Shown: positions 39,140 to 48,293, counted from the first letter of the stretch. The stretch is 54,599 bases of DNA from Asaia bogorensis (GCA_945889625.1 CAMDCE010000033.1:1-54599); one strand, 5' to 3'. The notes: generated from the letters alone by a model not told the origin. Numbers and translations: made by a program.

Positions 39140-41782
39140 TTGACCGTCTCGGTCGATCTCGACCATCGCCCGCCGCTCACCTTCTATCTGTCCGTCGGGC
39201 TGGTCGCCGGCAGCATCATCGCGCTGCAAATCGGCATCATGCGCGTGTTCTCGGTCGGCAGCTGGGCGCATTTCGGCTCGCTGGTGGTGAGTCTGGCCAT
39301 GTTCGGCTTCGGGCTCACCTCGGCGGTGATGTGCGTTGGCAAGGGCTGGTTCGAGCGCCATTGGGAAGGCGCCGTCAAGGGCGCGCTGTTTGCCTTCGGG
39401 CCGCTGATGGTGGTGTGCAACCTCGCCGCCCAGCAGGTGCCGTTCAACGCCATCTTCCTGATCTCCGACCCGATGCAGAAGTGGCGGCTGCTCGCCAACT
39501 TCGTGCTCTATTTCCTGCCGTTCCTGGCCGGCGCCCTCTATCTCGGCGTGGTGTTCCTCAAGGCGCAGAAGACCTTCAACCGCGTCTACTTCGCCGACCT
39601 CGTCGGTTCGGGCCTGTGCGGGCTGTCCGTCCTGCTCGCGATGTACGTCTTCAATCCCGACGACCTCATCATGGCGCCGCTGCTGCTGTGGCTCATAGGC
39701 GGCGTGCTGTGGTTCGTGGCCTTCAGCGACCGCCGCGGCGTGTTGGCGATTGTGGGTGTCGCCATCCTGTCGGCGGCCGCGCACTACGCAGCACCGGCGG
39801 TGCTGGGCATCCCCAAGCTCGCGGTGTCGGACTACAAGGGTGTCTCCTACGCCCGCAAGTTCCCCGACAATCAGCGCACCTACGAACGCGCCTCGCCGTT
39901 CGGCTACATGGAGGTCTACTCCAGCTCCTACCTGCATTTCGCGCCCGGCCAGTCCGACAATGCGGCGTTCAATCTCAAGAACATGCCGGCCAACGCCTAT
40001 CTCGGCCTCTACATCGATTCGGAAGGGCCGTCGGGCATCATCAAGGACCTGCCGGCCGAGGAGACGGCCTACTTCAAGTATCTGTCGATGTACTACCCGT
40101 ACGTCCTGAAGCAGAACCCCGAGACTTTCGTGGTCCAGTTCGGCGGCGGCATCTCGACCGCAGTCGCGCTCAAATCGGGCTCGAGCCATGTCACGGTAGC
40201 GGAGGGCAATCCCGCGCTGTTGACGGCATTCCGCGAGGATCCGGGCCTGCGCGCCTTCACCGGCGACGTGCTACACAACCCCAAGGTCAGCGTCATCGAC
40301 TACGACGGCCGGCTTTACCTCGCCCACACCAGCAATCGCTACGACATCATCGACCTGTCGCTGGCCGACTCGGCCGGCCTGTCGAGCCCCGGTGGCTTCG
40401 CCATCGTCGAGAAATATTCCTACACACGCGAGGCGATGAGCGCCTACATGCGTGCGCTCAAGCCCGGCGGCATCCTGTCGGTCACCCTGTGGAACAAGGA
40501 AGAGCCGCCTAAGTCGGTGCTGAAGCTCTACGCCACCATGGTTGCCGCCGCGCGCGACGTCGACGGCGGCAACATCGCCGACAAGTTTTACGTCGCCTCG
40601 TCCTATCTCTCGACCGCGACGGTGCTCTACAAGCGCGGCGGCTTTACGGCGGCGGAGATCGCCAAGCTCAACGCCCACTCCAAGGCGTTGTCGTTCGACG
40701 AGATCTACTCGCCCGGACTCAAGGTCGACGAGTCGGAACTGGCGCAGATCCTCCAGGACTATCGCGACCAGTTCTTTTTCGAGGGCGAGGCCGCCGATCC
40801 GACGGCGCCGTCGGACAAGGAACCCAACGACAAGCCACCTCCCGGCGCTCCGGGTGCCACCGAGGCCAAGGACGGCGCTCCCCCAACCCCGCCGCGCGTG
40901 CCGGCAACCGTGCTCGGGCGGCTGGCCTGGCATTACCTCGTCAACGGCGGCTGGCAGAAGATGGCGGACGACTACGTCTTCGAAACCCGCATCCTGACCA
41001 ATCACCAGCCCTACTTCGCCGCTTACATCAAGGTGAAGGACCTGCTGAAATTCACCGACCGGCTGGAACTGGTGCAGGACGAGTGGGGCTATCTGCTGCT
41101 GTGGGCGACGCTCGGCATTGCCACCCTGTTCGCCCTCACCCTCGTGCTGTTTCCGCTGATCTTCGGCTGGCGCACCATCTTCAGCCGCTACCCCGGAAAG
41201 TTCGGCACGTTGATCTACTTCCTCTGCTTGGGCCTGGGCTACATCATCGTCGAAGTGGGCATGATCTCCCACTTCATCCTGGCGCTGAGCAACGCCACGG
41301 TCTCGGCCTCGGTGCTGATCACCGGCATGCTGGTCTTCTCGGGCTGCGGCAGCTTCGTGTCGGAACGCTATCTCGACCGTGCGCGGACGACGATGCCAAA
41401 GATCTTCCTCGCGATCTTTTTGATTTTGACGCTCTACGCCTTCACCATCGACTACGCGCTCGACTGGATCGGCACCTTGCCCTACGCGCTGCGCATCGTG
41501 CTCTGCCTGCTGCTGCTGTTGCCACCGGCCTTCCTCATGGGCTTCCCCATGCCGACGGCGATGACCACGTTGGGCCGGCTGGGCAAGGACCACATGTTCC
41601 TGTGGGCCTGGGGCATCAATGGCTGCTTCTCGGTGATCGGCGCCGCCCTGGTGCCGATCGTGGCCACGAGCTTCGGCCTGCCGGCGGTGGTGCTGCTGGG
41701 GGCGGCCGCCTATCTCATTGCGTTGCCCGCGTTCTTCTCCGTTCTGATGCCGCTTCCCGGAAAGCGGCCAGCGACGGCGTGA
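39140..41782 (+). CDS. Polytopic membrane protein with internal spermidine-synthase-like domain
   Basis: An 880-residue protein starting at TTG (CGGAG eight bases upstream). The N-terminal 210 residues contain about seven membrane segments. A Rossmann domain follows with VVQFGGGISTAVALKSG near residue 329 and an acidic VTVAEGN strand, like aminopropyltransferases or spermidine synthases. A Pro-rich linker lies at about 552-592. The C-terminal 230 residues hold another six or so helices ending with GFPMPTAM and WAWGINGCFSVIGAAL, signatures of membrane-fused spermidine synthases. The usual GGGDG is GGGIS, so activity is uncertain. It probably acts at the membrane with the exported neighbours. 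Its stop overlaps the next start (GTGA). Confidence 0.85.
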   Translation: MTVSVDLDHRPPLTFYLSVGLVAGSIIALQIGIMRVFSVGSWAHFGSLVVSLAMFGFGLTSAVMCVGKGWFERHWEGAVKGALFAFGPLMVVCNLAAQQVPFNAIFLISDPMQKWRLLANFVLYFLPFLAGALYLGVVFLKAQKTFNRVYFADLVGSGLCGLSVLLAMYVFNPDDLIMAPLLLWLIGGVLWFVAFSDRRGVLAIVGVAILSAAAHYAAPAVLGIPKLAVSDYKGVSYARKFPDNQRTYERASPFGYMEVYSSSYLHFAPGQSDNAAFNLKNMPANAYLGLYIDSEGPSGIIKDLPAEETAYFKYLSMYYPYVLKQNPETFVVQFGGGISTAVALKSGSSHVTVAEGNPALLTAFREDPGLRAFTGDVLHNPKVSVIDYDGRLYLAHTSNRYDIIDLSLADSAGLSSPGGFAIVEKYSYTREAMSAYMRALKPGGILSVTLWNKEEPPKSVLKLYATMVAAARDVDGGNIADKFYVASSYLSTATVLYKRGGFTAAEIAKLNAHSKALSFDEIYSPGLKVDESELAQILQDYRDQFFFEGEAADPTAPSDKEPNDKPPPGAPGATEAKDGAPPTPPRVPATVLGRLAWHYLVNGGWQKMADDYVFETRILTNHQPYFAAYIKVKDLLKFTDRLELVQDEWGYLLLWATLGIATLFALTLVLFPLIFGWRTIFSRYPGKFGTLIYFLCLGLGYIIVEVGMISHFILALSNATVSASVLITGMLVFSGCGSFVSERYLDRARTTMPKIFLAIFLILTLYAFTIDYALDWIGTLPYALRIVLCLLLLLPPAFLMGFPMPTAMTTLGRLGKDHMFLWAWGINGCFSVIGAALVPIVATSFGLPAVVLLGAAAYLIALPAFFSVLMPLPGKRPATA

Positions 41783-42795
41783 AGCGGCGCGCGCTGCTGC
41801 TGGGGGCCTTGCTGATGCCGACGGCTGCACATGCGCGAACGACAAAGCAGGCCGCCAAGAAGCCGGCGGCGCCGCGGCCGCCGTCCGGGCCGCAGCCGCT
41901 CAAGGAGGCCAGGACGCAGCTCGTGGCCTTCAATGCCTCGGCCTTTCCCTATCGCGGCACGATTCCCGGCTCCAACAAACCCTTCCTCGACGTGCGCGAC
42001 GGCAAGCGACGCGGCCATACCACCCTGCGCGGCGACGTCTGTTGGGAGGACACGGCCTACAGCGACCGCCGGTCGCTGCTGTTCCTGCCGGCCGGCTACA
42101 ACCCGCAACTGCCGTCGCTGATCGTGCTCTATCTGCACGGCCAGGGCGCCACGCTGGAACGTGACGTGCTGGTGCGCCAAGCGGTGCCGCGTCAGTTGGC
42201 CGAGTCGGGCCAGAACGTGGCTTTGGTGGCACCGCAGCTTGCCTTTGATGCCGGCGACTCGAGCGCCGGCAATTTCTGGAGGCCCGGCCATTTCGCGACC
42301 TATGTCGACGAGGCGGCGGAGCGGCTGATGCGGCTCTACGGCGATCGCCGCGCCGGGCCGCGCTTCAACGCTGCGCCTATTGTGATCGTGGCCTATAGCG
42401 GCGGCTATCTGTCGGCTGCCTATGCTCTGAACCGCGGTGGCGCCGCCCATCGCATCAAAGGCGTGATCCTGATGGATGCGCTCTATGGCGATGAGGACAA
42501 GTTCGCCGCCTGGGCCGCGGCGCGCCGGAGGCAGGGCTTCCTGCTGAGCGCCTACACCGATTCGACCAAAGACGAGAACGCCCGGCTGCAGGGCCTGCTG
42601 GACAAGCGGCGGATCCCCTACACAAGGGGAATACCGTCGAGTCTGGTGCCGGGCACCATGGTTTTCGCAGCCTGCGGCGGGCTCGCCATACATGGCGATT
42701 TTATGACACGCGCCTGGACCTCTGACCCGCTGAGCCGGGCGCTCACCATGATTCCAGGTTTCCCGCAAACGGTTCGTGCTAAAAAGGGCGCATGA
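41779..42795 (+). CDS. Exported alpha/beta-hydrolase-like protein
   Basis: A 338-residue protein starting at GTG, overlapping the previous stop by four bases. The leader MKRRALLLGALLMPTAAHA is a signal peptide with an arginine pair (Sec or Tat) and cleavage after AHA. A Pro/Lys-rich linker follows. The body has LIVLYLHGQGA as oxyanion strand and VAYS207GGYLSA as nucleophile elbow, where the first Gly of GxSxG is Ala. A late HGDFM segment may provide the His. Family resemblance is to esterases/peptidases, with no clear subfamily. It is coupled to the membrane synthase-like gene before it and to the HD gene after it. Confidence 0.75.
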   Translation: MKRRALLLGALLMPTAAHARTTKQAAKKPAAPRPPSGPQPLKEARTQLVAFNASAFPYRGTIPGSNKPFLDVRDGKRRGHTTLRGDVCWEDTAYSDRRSLLFLPAGYNPQLPSLIVLYLHGQGATLERDVLVRQAVPRQLAESGQNVALVAPQLAFDAGDSSAGNFWRPGHFATYVDEAAERLMRLYGDRRAGPRFNAAPIVIVAYSGGYLSAAYALNRGGAAHRIKGVILMDALYGDEDKFAAWAAARRRQGFLLSAYTDSTKDENARLQGLLDKRRIPYTRGIPSSLVPGTMVFAACGGLAIHGDFMTRAWTSDPLSRALTMIPGFPQTVRAKKGA

Positions 42796-43340
42796 GCGAT
42801 CCCCTGCGCCAGGAACTTCTCGACGTCTTCGTCGGCCGCGCCACGCGCCGCTATGGGCTGAGCGCCATCAACCAGCTGCAGCACGCCTTGCAGGCGGCGA
42901 CGCTGGCCGAGGCCGATTCGGCGCCGCCCGCCACCGTGCTCGCCTCGCTGCTGCATGATGTCGGCCACATGATCCACGATCTGGGCGAGGATCCCGCCGC
43001 ACGCGGCCTCGATGACGTTCACGAGGAACTGGGCGCGCGGTGGCTCGCCGAACGCTTTGGCCCGGAAGTAAGCGAGTCGGTCCGGCTGCATGTCGCGGCC
43101 AAGCGTTATCTCTGTGCTGTCGAGCCGGATTATTTCGGCAAGCTCTCGCCGGATTCCGTGCGAAGCCTAGGCTTGCAGGGCGGGCCGATGTCGGCCGGGG
43201 AGATCGAAACGTTCCGGCGCCATCCGCAGCATGCCGAGGCGGTGCGCCTGCGCCGCTTCGACGAGGCCGCCAAGGATCCTCGCGCCTCGACCCCCGACTT
43301 CGATCATTTCCTGCGCCACGTCGCCCTCTGCCGTCGATGA
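42792..43340 (+). CDS. HD-domain oxygenase of the PhnZ/TmpB type
   Basis: A 182-residue HD-domain protein like the diiron oxygenases PhnZ and TmpB, which cleave C-P bonds of hydroxyphosphonates. Expected metal ligands are visible: H31, H55-D56, H77, H100 and D157. The lid Tyr is Y21. The spacings match PhnZ as I remember it (Y24, H34, H58-D59, H80, H104, D161). The lid Glu of PhnZ (E27) is Ser (S24) here. The AKRYLC and LSPDSVRSLGLQGGPMS segments are strong family signatures. No PhnY/TmpA hydroxylase or phosphonate transporter is near. ATG overlaps the preceding stop by four bases, and its own stop overlaps the dehydratase start likewise. Confidence 0.85.
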   Translation: MSDPLRQELLDVFVGRATRRYGLSAINQLQHALQAATLAEADSAPPATVLASLLHDVGHMIHDLGEDPAARGLDDVHEELGARWLAERFGPEVSESVRLHVAAKRYLCAVEPDYFGKLSPDSVRSLGLQGGPMSAGEIETFRRHPQHAEAVRLRRFDEAAKDPRASTPDFDHFLRHVALCRR

Positions 43341-44260
43341 TCCAGCGCCAGCAGGTTGAGGCGGCGTGGGACCGTATCCGGCCGCATGTCCGCCGCACGC
43401 CCGCCATTGACCTGGAGGCCGGTGCCTTCGGGCTCGCGGCGCCACTCGCGCTGAAGCTCGAGCAGATGCAGGTCAGCGGCTCATTCAAGGGCCGCGGCGC
43501 CTTTCACAAGCTCCTGGCCTCGAAAGTGCCGCCGGCCGGCGTGATCGCCGCCTCCGGCGGCAATCACGGCGCCGCTGTCGCCTATGCCGCCCGTGCGCTG
43601 GGCTACAAGGCCGAGATCTTCGTGCCGACCATCGCCTCTCCCGCCAAGGTCGAGCGGTTGAAAAGCTACGGCGCGACCGTGCATCTGGTCGGCGCGGTCT
43701 ATGCCGAGGCCCGCGCCGCCTCGGAAAGGCGCGCCAGCGAAACCGGGGCGCTCGCCGTCCCAGCCTACGAGGATCCCGTGGTGTTCGCCGGTGCCGGCAC
43801 CGTGGCGCTGGAGTTCGCCGAACAGGCCACATTCGACACCTTGCTGGTAGCGGTCGGCGGCGGTGGCCTGATCGCAGGCTGCGCGGTGGCGATCGGTGCT
43901 GCGACCAGGATCGTCGCGATCGAGACCGAAGGCACGCCGACGCTTTACGAAGCGCGCCGCGCCGGCAAGCCGGTCGAGGTGAAGATTTCCGGCATTGCCG
44001 CCGATGCGCTGGGTGCCAGCCGCATCGGCGCGCCCAATTTCGAGATCGCCCAGAAGCTGGTGGCCGGATCGGTGCTGGTGAGCGACGATTCGGTGCGCGC
44101 CGCCCAACGCGCGCTGTGGGACGAGCTCAGGCTGATCGCCGAGCCGGCGGGCGCCACCGGCCTTGCCGCGCTGATGTCAGGCGCTTACAAGCCGGCGCCC
44201 GGCGAGCGGATGGCGACGCTGATCTGCGGCGCCAATACGGAGTTGGCGTCGATTGTCTAG
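43337..44260 (+). CDS. PLP-dependent threonine/serine dehydratase-like enzyme
   Basis: A 307-residue fold-type II PLP enzyme. The Schiff-base Lys is K51 in GSFKGRGA, ASGGNHGAAVAYAA binds the carboxylate, and the phosphate-binding loop AVGGGGLIAG is near residue 175. It corresponds to the short (catabolic, no ACT domain) threonine dehydratase or serine racemase/hydroxyaspartate dehydratase group. A longer reading frame begins at 43040 inside the HD gene, but the ATGA overlap at 43337 gives the sensible start. Placement after a PhnZ-like gene raises the possibility that it acts on a related amino-alcohol or amino-acid product; this is inference. Confidence 0.88.
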   Translation: MIQRQQVEAAWDRIRPHVRRTPAIDLEAGAFGLAAPLALKLEQMQVSGSFKGRGAFHKLLASKVPPAGVIAASGGNHGAAVAYAARALGYKAEIFVPTIASPAKVERLKSYGATVHLVGAVYAEARAASERRASETGALAVPAYEDPVVFAGAGTVALEFAEQATFDTLLVAVGGGGLIAGCAVAIGAATRIVAIETEGTPTLYEARRAGKPVEVKISGIAADALGASRIGAPNFEIAQKLVAGSVLVSDDSVRAAQRALWDELRLIAEPAGATGLAALMSGAYKPAPGERMATLICGANTELASIV

Positions 44261-44829
44261 CGTGTGACGGACGTCACGACGGCGCGGTTGCTGACGCCGC
44301 TGCTGTTGGAGGCGTCGAAACGGATCGCATACTTGTCGGCTGGCGAGATCCACCAGCGCGAGATCGAGCGCTCGTTCTTGTCTCCGTGCTCGTTCATCTC
44401 GATCACAAAGGTATCGATCAGGGCATCGCCCGGACCGGTGCGCTTCTCATAGCGGGCCACTGTCAGGATGTAGTGCCAGGTCCGGCCGCCGACGCGAAAA
44501 TCCGCCTCGATCTTCTTGCCGACCTGCAGGGGCCACAGGCGCTCGGGCCGAAGTGCCGCGATGAACGCCGAAGTATCGCCGCCGTCGGGCGACGGATTGG
44601 CAATTAGCAGGCCGCGGCTCTTGAACGGCGCGCCGCCCACCACCTCCATCCTGCAGTCCATTCCGTCGCGGCCGCGTGCCACCACCTTCGTGCCGCTGTC
44701 GAAGGTGAAGGTCGTGCCGGGGTCGGGGCAGGCGAATTCCATGGTCTGGGCGGCGGCGGTCGCGGTGAATGCGGCGACGATCATGATGAGGGCGAGCGGA
44801 AGAACAAGTATCGGCATGTCAGCGATCAT
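44257..44829 (-). CDS. Exported hypothetical protein
   Basis: Encodes about 190 residues from the ATG at 44829; another ATG is at 44817 and a GTG at 44862, none with a clear ribosome-binding site. A signal peptide is evident (PILVLPLALIMIVAAFTATAAAQ). The mature part begins TMEFACPDPGTTFTFDSG and has two cysteines (FACPD and DCRME) likely paired, and a beta-rich pattern with GGRTWHYILTVARYEKR and RWWISPADKYAIRFD. I do not recognise the family. The gene converges on the dehydratase with a four-base overlap and follows the cytochrome gene's 3' end in the opposite orientation to the cluster upstream. Confidence 0.65.
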   Translation of the reverse strand: MIADMPILVLPLALIMIVAAFTATAAAQTMEFACPDPGTTFTFDSGTKVVARGRDGMDCRMEVVGGAPFKSRGLLIANPSPDGGDTSAFIAALRPERLWPLQVGKKIEADFRVGGRTWHYILTVARYEKRTGPGDALIDTFVIEMNEHGDKNERSISRWWISPADKYAIRFDASNSSGVSNRAVVTSVTR

Positions 44830-44864
44830 AGCGATATTGCGCGAATTGGCACGCGGTTGCACCG

Positions 44865-46181
44865 TCAGCGGGTCCAGGGCACGGCCTGCGGATTAGCCCG
44901 CACCTTGGCCGCCGAATTTTCGGACTCCAGCCAGTCCTTCTGGCCGGTGCGCGTCCGCCGCAGATAATTGCCGATGGCCGTGATGTCGGCGTCGCTCAGA
45001 ACGGCGCCAAAGGGCGGCATCATGGGGCCGGTCGAGCCTGGCTCGGTGCCGACCCCGTCGATCACGGCGCGCATGAAATTGTACGGCCAGTCGTACCAAA
45101 CAGCCGAACTCAGCGCCAATTCCGCGCGCGTTGCGACTGGCGTGGACCCGCCATTGTCATGGCACGAGGCGCAGGCGGCGATATAGAGCCGGCCTCCGCG
45201 GTCCCGCTCGAAGCCGCTTTGCAGTGTCGACGCCGCCAGGGCCTTCGCCACCGCAGCGTCGGCACTGGGACGTGCCGGCCGTTCGATTTCGACAAAGTAG
45301 GTGGCGATGGCCTGTATGTCTGAGTCGGGCAGCTTGGCGAGACCCTTGATGACGGATGCCATCGGGCCGATCGCCCGGCCATGTATGGTCGTGCCGCCGC
45401 GCAGATAGGTGAAATAGTCGTCCTTGGTCCACGGTGCGGGCGACGGGCTGATATCGAGCGGCCAGGCGAGCCAGCCCTGGAGGAACTCACCGCCATAGGG
45501 ATGCCCGACCTGCTCGGCGCCGAACACGTTGCGCCGCGTATGGCAGGCGCCGCAATGGGCGAGCCCTTCCGCGAGATACGCGCCGCGGTTCCATTCCGTA
45601 CTCCTGGCCGGATTGGGCCGGTAGGGGCCCTTGTCGAGATACAACATCTTCCAGCCCGCCTGCAGGGCGCGGACGCTGAGCGGAAACGGCAGGTTATTGG
45701 GCACGGCGGCCGCCGTCGCCTTCACTGGCGGCACGGTCATGAGATAGGCATAGATCGCCTTGATGTCGGAGTCGGTGAGCTTGGTGAAGTGGTCGAACGG
45801 GAATACGGGAAAGAGCTGCGAGCCGTCACGCGCCACGCCTTCACGCATCGCCCGCGCAAAAGCCGCTTCCGACCAGCGGCCGATGCCGGTCTCGGGATCG
45901 GGTGTGATATTGGTGGAATTCACCACGCCGAAGGTCGTCCAGAAGGCATAGCCGCCGGCATAGGGTTGGGCGGGATTGCTCGTGTGGCAGGTGCCGCAAT
46001 CGCCGGCGCTTGCCAGGATTTCGCCCTTGGCGACCAACTCGGGCGCGAACGACGACGGTGCGGGAGGATCGATCGGCGCGATGGCAGGCCGCCACGCGAG
46101 CGCCAGAAGAGCCACCACACAAACCGCACCAATGCCGGCAAGGCCGAGAAGCAGCCGCTTGGACAACACCCGTCTCCACAT
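44865..46181 (-). CDS. Membrane-anchored triheme cytochrome c
   Basis: A protein of 438 residues from ATG 46181 (454 from ATG 46229; both lack a clear ribosome-binding site). An N-terminal anchor helix (LLLGLAGIGAVCVVALLALAW) is followed by three class I cytochrome c domains with heme motifs CGTCH, CGACH and CASCH. This three-domain layout is that of the cytochrome subunit of alcohol, gluconate or aldehyde dehydrogenases, which passes electrons from a periplasmic dehydrogenase to quinone or oxidase. No flavin or PQQ dehydrogenase gene is adjacent, so it is an orphan here. Its 3' end is 36 bases from the start region of the exported hypothetical gene. Confidence 0.92.
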   Translation of the reverse strand: MWRRVLSKRLLLGLAGIGAVCVVALLALAWRPAIAPIDPPAPSSFAPELVAKGEILASAGDCGTCHTSNPAQPYAGGYAFWTTFGVVNSTNITPDPETGIGRWSEAAFARAMREGVARDGSQLFPVFPFDHFTKLTDSDIKAIYAYLMTVPPVKATAAAVPNNLPFPLSVRALQAGWKMLYLDKGPYRPNPARSTEWNRGAYLAEGLAHCGACHTRRNVFGAEQVGHPYGGEFLQGWLAWPLDISPSPAPWTKDDYFTYLRGGTTIHGRAIGPMASVIKGLAKLPDSDIQAIATYFVEIERPARPSADAAVAKALAASTLQSGFERDRGGRLYIAACASCHDNGGSTPVATRAELALSSAVWYDWPYNFMRAVIDGVGTEPGSTGPMMPPFGAVLSDADITAIGNYLRRTRTGQKDWLESENSAAKVRANPQAVPWTR

Positions 46182-46248
46182 CGTCAGAAAGCGACCCACC
46201 GTAGCGGCCTGCTCCCGTCGCTGCATCATGAGATTGCGCGAGCGTCCC

Positions 46249-47196
46249 TCACACGAAGTGGCAGGCGGCCAGCGCGCCGCCGCCGACCGGCCGCAGCATC
46301 GGTTTGTCTGTTTTGCAGCGATCCTGTGCGATCGGGCAGCGCGAATGAAACGGGCAGCCGGTCGGCGGCTCGAGGGCGCTCGGCAACTCGCCTTGCAGCA
46401 CGGTGCGCTGGCGCGCCCGCGCGGCCTTGGGATTGGCGATCGGTGCTGCCGCCAGCAGGGCTTTGGTGTAGGGGTGCTGCGGGCTGCGCCAGATCCGATC
46501 GCGCCCACCGACCTCCACGATGGTGCCGAGATACATGACGGCGACCCGGTCGGCGATATGCTCGACCACCGAGAGATCGTGGCTGATGAACAGGTAGGAG
46601 ACGCCGAACTGCGTCTTGAGATCCTCCAGGAGGTTGATCACCTGGGCGCGCACCGACACGTCGAGCGCCGACACCGGCTCGTCGCAGATGATCAGCTTGG
46701 GGCTGAGCGCCAGCGCCCGGGCGATGCCGATCCTCTGGCGCTGGCCGCCGGAGAATTCGTGTGGGTAACGCTGTTTGGCGTCGGTCGGCAGGCCGACCCA
46801 GCGCAACAGCGTCTCGACCCGTTCGGCGGTGGCGTCGGGCTTCCAGCCGGCGATCACCAGCGGCTGGGCGACGCTGCGACCGACGGTCGAGCGCGGGTTG
46901 AGCGACCCGTAGGGATCCTGGAAGATCATCTGCACCTTGCGGCGCATGTTGGTCAGCTGCTCGCGGTTGAGCGGCGCGATGTCGACGCCCTCGACCACGA
47001 TCTCGCCGCCGGCGATCGGCACCAGCTTCATAATCGCCTTGCCGAGGGTGGACTTGCCGCAGCCCGATTCGCCCACCAGCCCCAGGGTCTCGCCGATCGC
47101 CAGATCGAGGCTGACGCCGCTCACCGCCCGCACCACGCCGGCGGCGGTGTTGAAGCGCACATGCACATCGCGCAGCGAGAGCAGCGGCGCCGTCAC
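46249..47196 (-). CDS. dppF: Peptide ABC transporter ATP-binding protein (DppF/OppF-type)
   Basis: A 315-residue ABC ATPase of the oligopeptide/dipeptide/nickel class. Walker A GESGCGKST, signature EFSGGQRQRIGIARAL, Walker B LIICDEPVSALDVS and H-loop ISHDLSVV are all intact. The C-terminal extension with GCPFHSRCPIAQDRC is the Cys-rich (iron-sulfur-like) tail of OppD/F proteins. GTG start overlaps the dppD stop as GTGA. Last gene of the minus-strand dppABCDF-type operon. Confidence 0.94.
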   Translation of the reverse strand: MTAPLLSLRDVHVRFNTAAGVVRAVSGVSLDLAIGETLGLVGESGCGKSTLGKAIMKLVPIAGGEIVVEGVDIAPLNREQLTNMRRKVQMIFQDPYGSLNPRSTVGRSVAQPLVIAGWKPDATAERVETLLRWVGLPTDAKQRYPHEFSGGQRQRIGIARALALSPKLIICDEPVSALDVSVRAQVINLLEDLKTQFGVSYLFISHDLSVVEHIADRVAVMYLGTIVEVGGRDRIWRSPQHPYTKALLAAAPIANPKAARARQRTVLQGELPSALEPPTGCPFHSRCPIAQDRCKTDKPMLRPVGGGALAACHFV

Positions 47197-48173
47197 GTGG
47201 CGTCCATTTCCGCGGCGAAGCAGGCGACCAGCCGGCCCGGCGCAGGCTGGGTGAGTTCCGGCCGCTCCTGGCGACAGCGCTCCATCACCCTGGAGCAGCG
47301 CGGCGCGAAGGCGCAGCCGGCGGGCAGGTCGTTGAGCGGCGGCACCATGCCGGGAATGTCGGCAAGCCGGTCGGCGCGGGCAGCGCCTGGGGTCGGCGTC
47401 GCGCCGATCAGGCCGGCGGTGTAGGGATGCAGCGGCGTATCGAAGAGATCGTCGACGCTCGCCTCCTCGACCTTGCGGCCGGCATACATCACCACGACCC
47501 TGTCTGCGGTTTCGGCGACCACGCCGAGATCGTGGGTAATGAAGATCATCGCCATGCCGGCATCGGCCTGCAGTTTCTTCAGGAGCGCCAGCACCTGCGC
47601 CTGCACCGTGACGTCGAGTGCCGTGGTCGGCTCGTCGGCGATCAGCACCGAGGGGCTGCAGGCGATCGCCATGGCGATCATGACGCGCTGGCACATGCCG
47701 CCCGAGAGCTGGTGCGGATAGGCATCGAGCCGGCGGCTGGCGTCGGGCATGCCGACCAGTTCCAGCAGCTCGCGCGCCCGCCCGCGCGCGGCGGCGCGAC
47801 CGAGGTCGGTGTGGGTCCGCAGCACCTCGACGATCTGCTTCTCGACCGTGGCCACCGGATTGAGCGAGCTCATCGGGTCCTGGAAGATCATGCCGATTTC
47901 CTGGCCCCGGATGTCGAGCATGGCCTCTTCGGCCAACGGCACGATGTCCCGGCCATTGAGTCTGACCTCGCCGTCCACCAGGCGGGCCGGCGGGTCAGGC
48001 AGCAGGCGCATGATCGACAGCGCCGACAGCGACTTGCCGCAGCCCGAGTCGCCGACCAGCGCCACCGTCTCGCCGGCGCCGACCGAGAGGCTCAGCCCAT
48101 CGACCGCCTTCATCTTGCCGCGGCGGGTGAAAAGAGTGGTGCTGAGACCGCGCACCTCGAGGGGCAGCGCCAT
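47193..48173 (-). CDS. dppD: Peptide ABC transporter ATP-binding protein (DppD/OppD-type)
   Basis: A 326-residue ABC ATPase, partner of DppF. Walker [10 protein letters not shown], signature [15 protein letters not shown] (Met in place of Gln after the Gly pair), Walker [16 protein letters not shown]-loop ITHDLGVV. The C-terminal oligopeptide-transporter extension has the [15 protein letters not shown]ys cluster. It is separated from dppC by a 139-base gap holding a palindromic repeat, so its expression relative to dppABC may depend on that RNA hairpin. The stop overlaps the dppF start. Confidence 0.94.
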   Translation of the reverse strand: MALPLEVRGLSTTLFTRRGKMKAVDGLSLSVGAGETVALVGDSGCGKSLSALSIMRLLPDPPARLVDGEVRLNGRDIVPLAEEAMLDIRGQEIGMIFQDPMSSLNPVATVEKQIVEVLRTHTDLGRAAARGRARELLELVGMPDASRRLDAYPHQLSGGMCQRVMIAMAIACSPSVLIADEPTTALDVTVQAQVLALLKKLQADAGMAMIFITHDLGVVAETADRVVVMYAGRKVEEASVDDLFDTPLHPYTAGLIGATPTPGAARADRLADIPGMVPPLNDLPAGCAFAPRCSRVMERCRQERPELTQPAPGRLVACFAAEMDAT

Positions 48174-48192
48174 GGCTAAGGCCTAGACCTCT

Positions 48193-48293
48193 TGCTGAGG
48201 AGGCCGCGTAGCGGCCGTCTCGAAGCATGGCAACACAAAGACTGCGGCCCATCCTTCGAGACGCGGTCCTGCGGACCGCTCCTCAGGATGAGG
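48193..48293. repeat. Palindromic intergenic element within the dpp operon
   Basis: Two related, oppositely oriented segments of about 40 bases lie at 48193-48230 and 48249-48293. The first contains CTGAGGAG...CGTCTCGAAGCATGG and the second the inverse pattern CCATCCTTCGAGACG...CTCCTCAGGATG. Each also has an internal GC dyad (GGCCGC/GCGGCC and GCGGTCC/GGACCGC). The pair can fold into one long imperfect stem. The second arm closely resembles a dispersed palindromic sequence I recall from many rhizobial and related genomes. It sits between dppC and dppD. Confidence 0.8.

Noticed and set aside
38114..40189. A 691-codon antisense frame opposite the methyltransferase and membrane protein genes
   Set aside because: Its translation is low-complexity (Glu/Gln/His/Arg-rich), typical of an antisense shadow, and the plus strand has a consensus ribosome-binding site and signal peptide.
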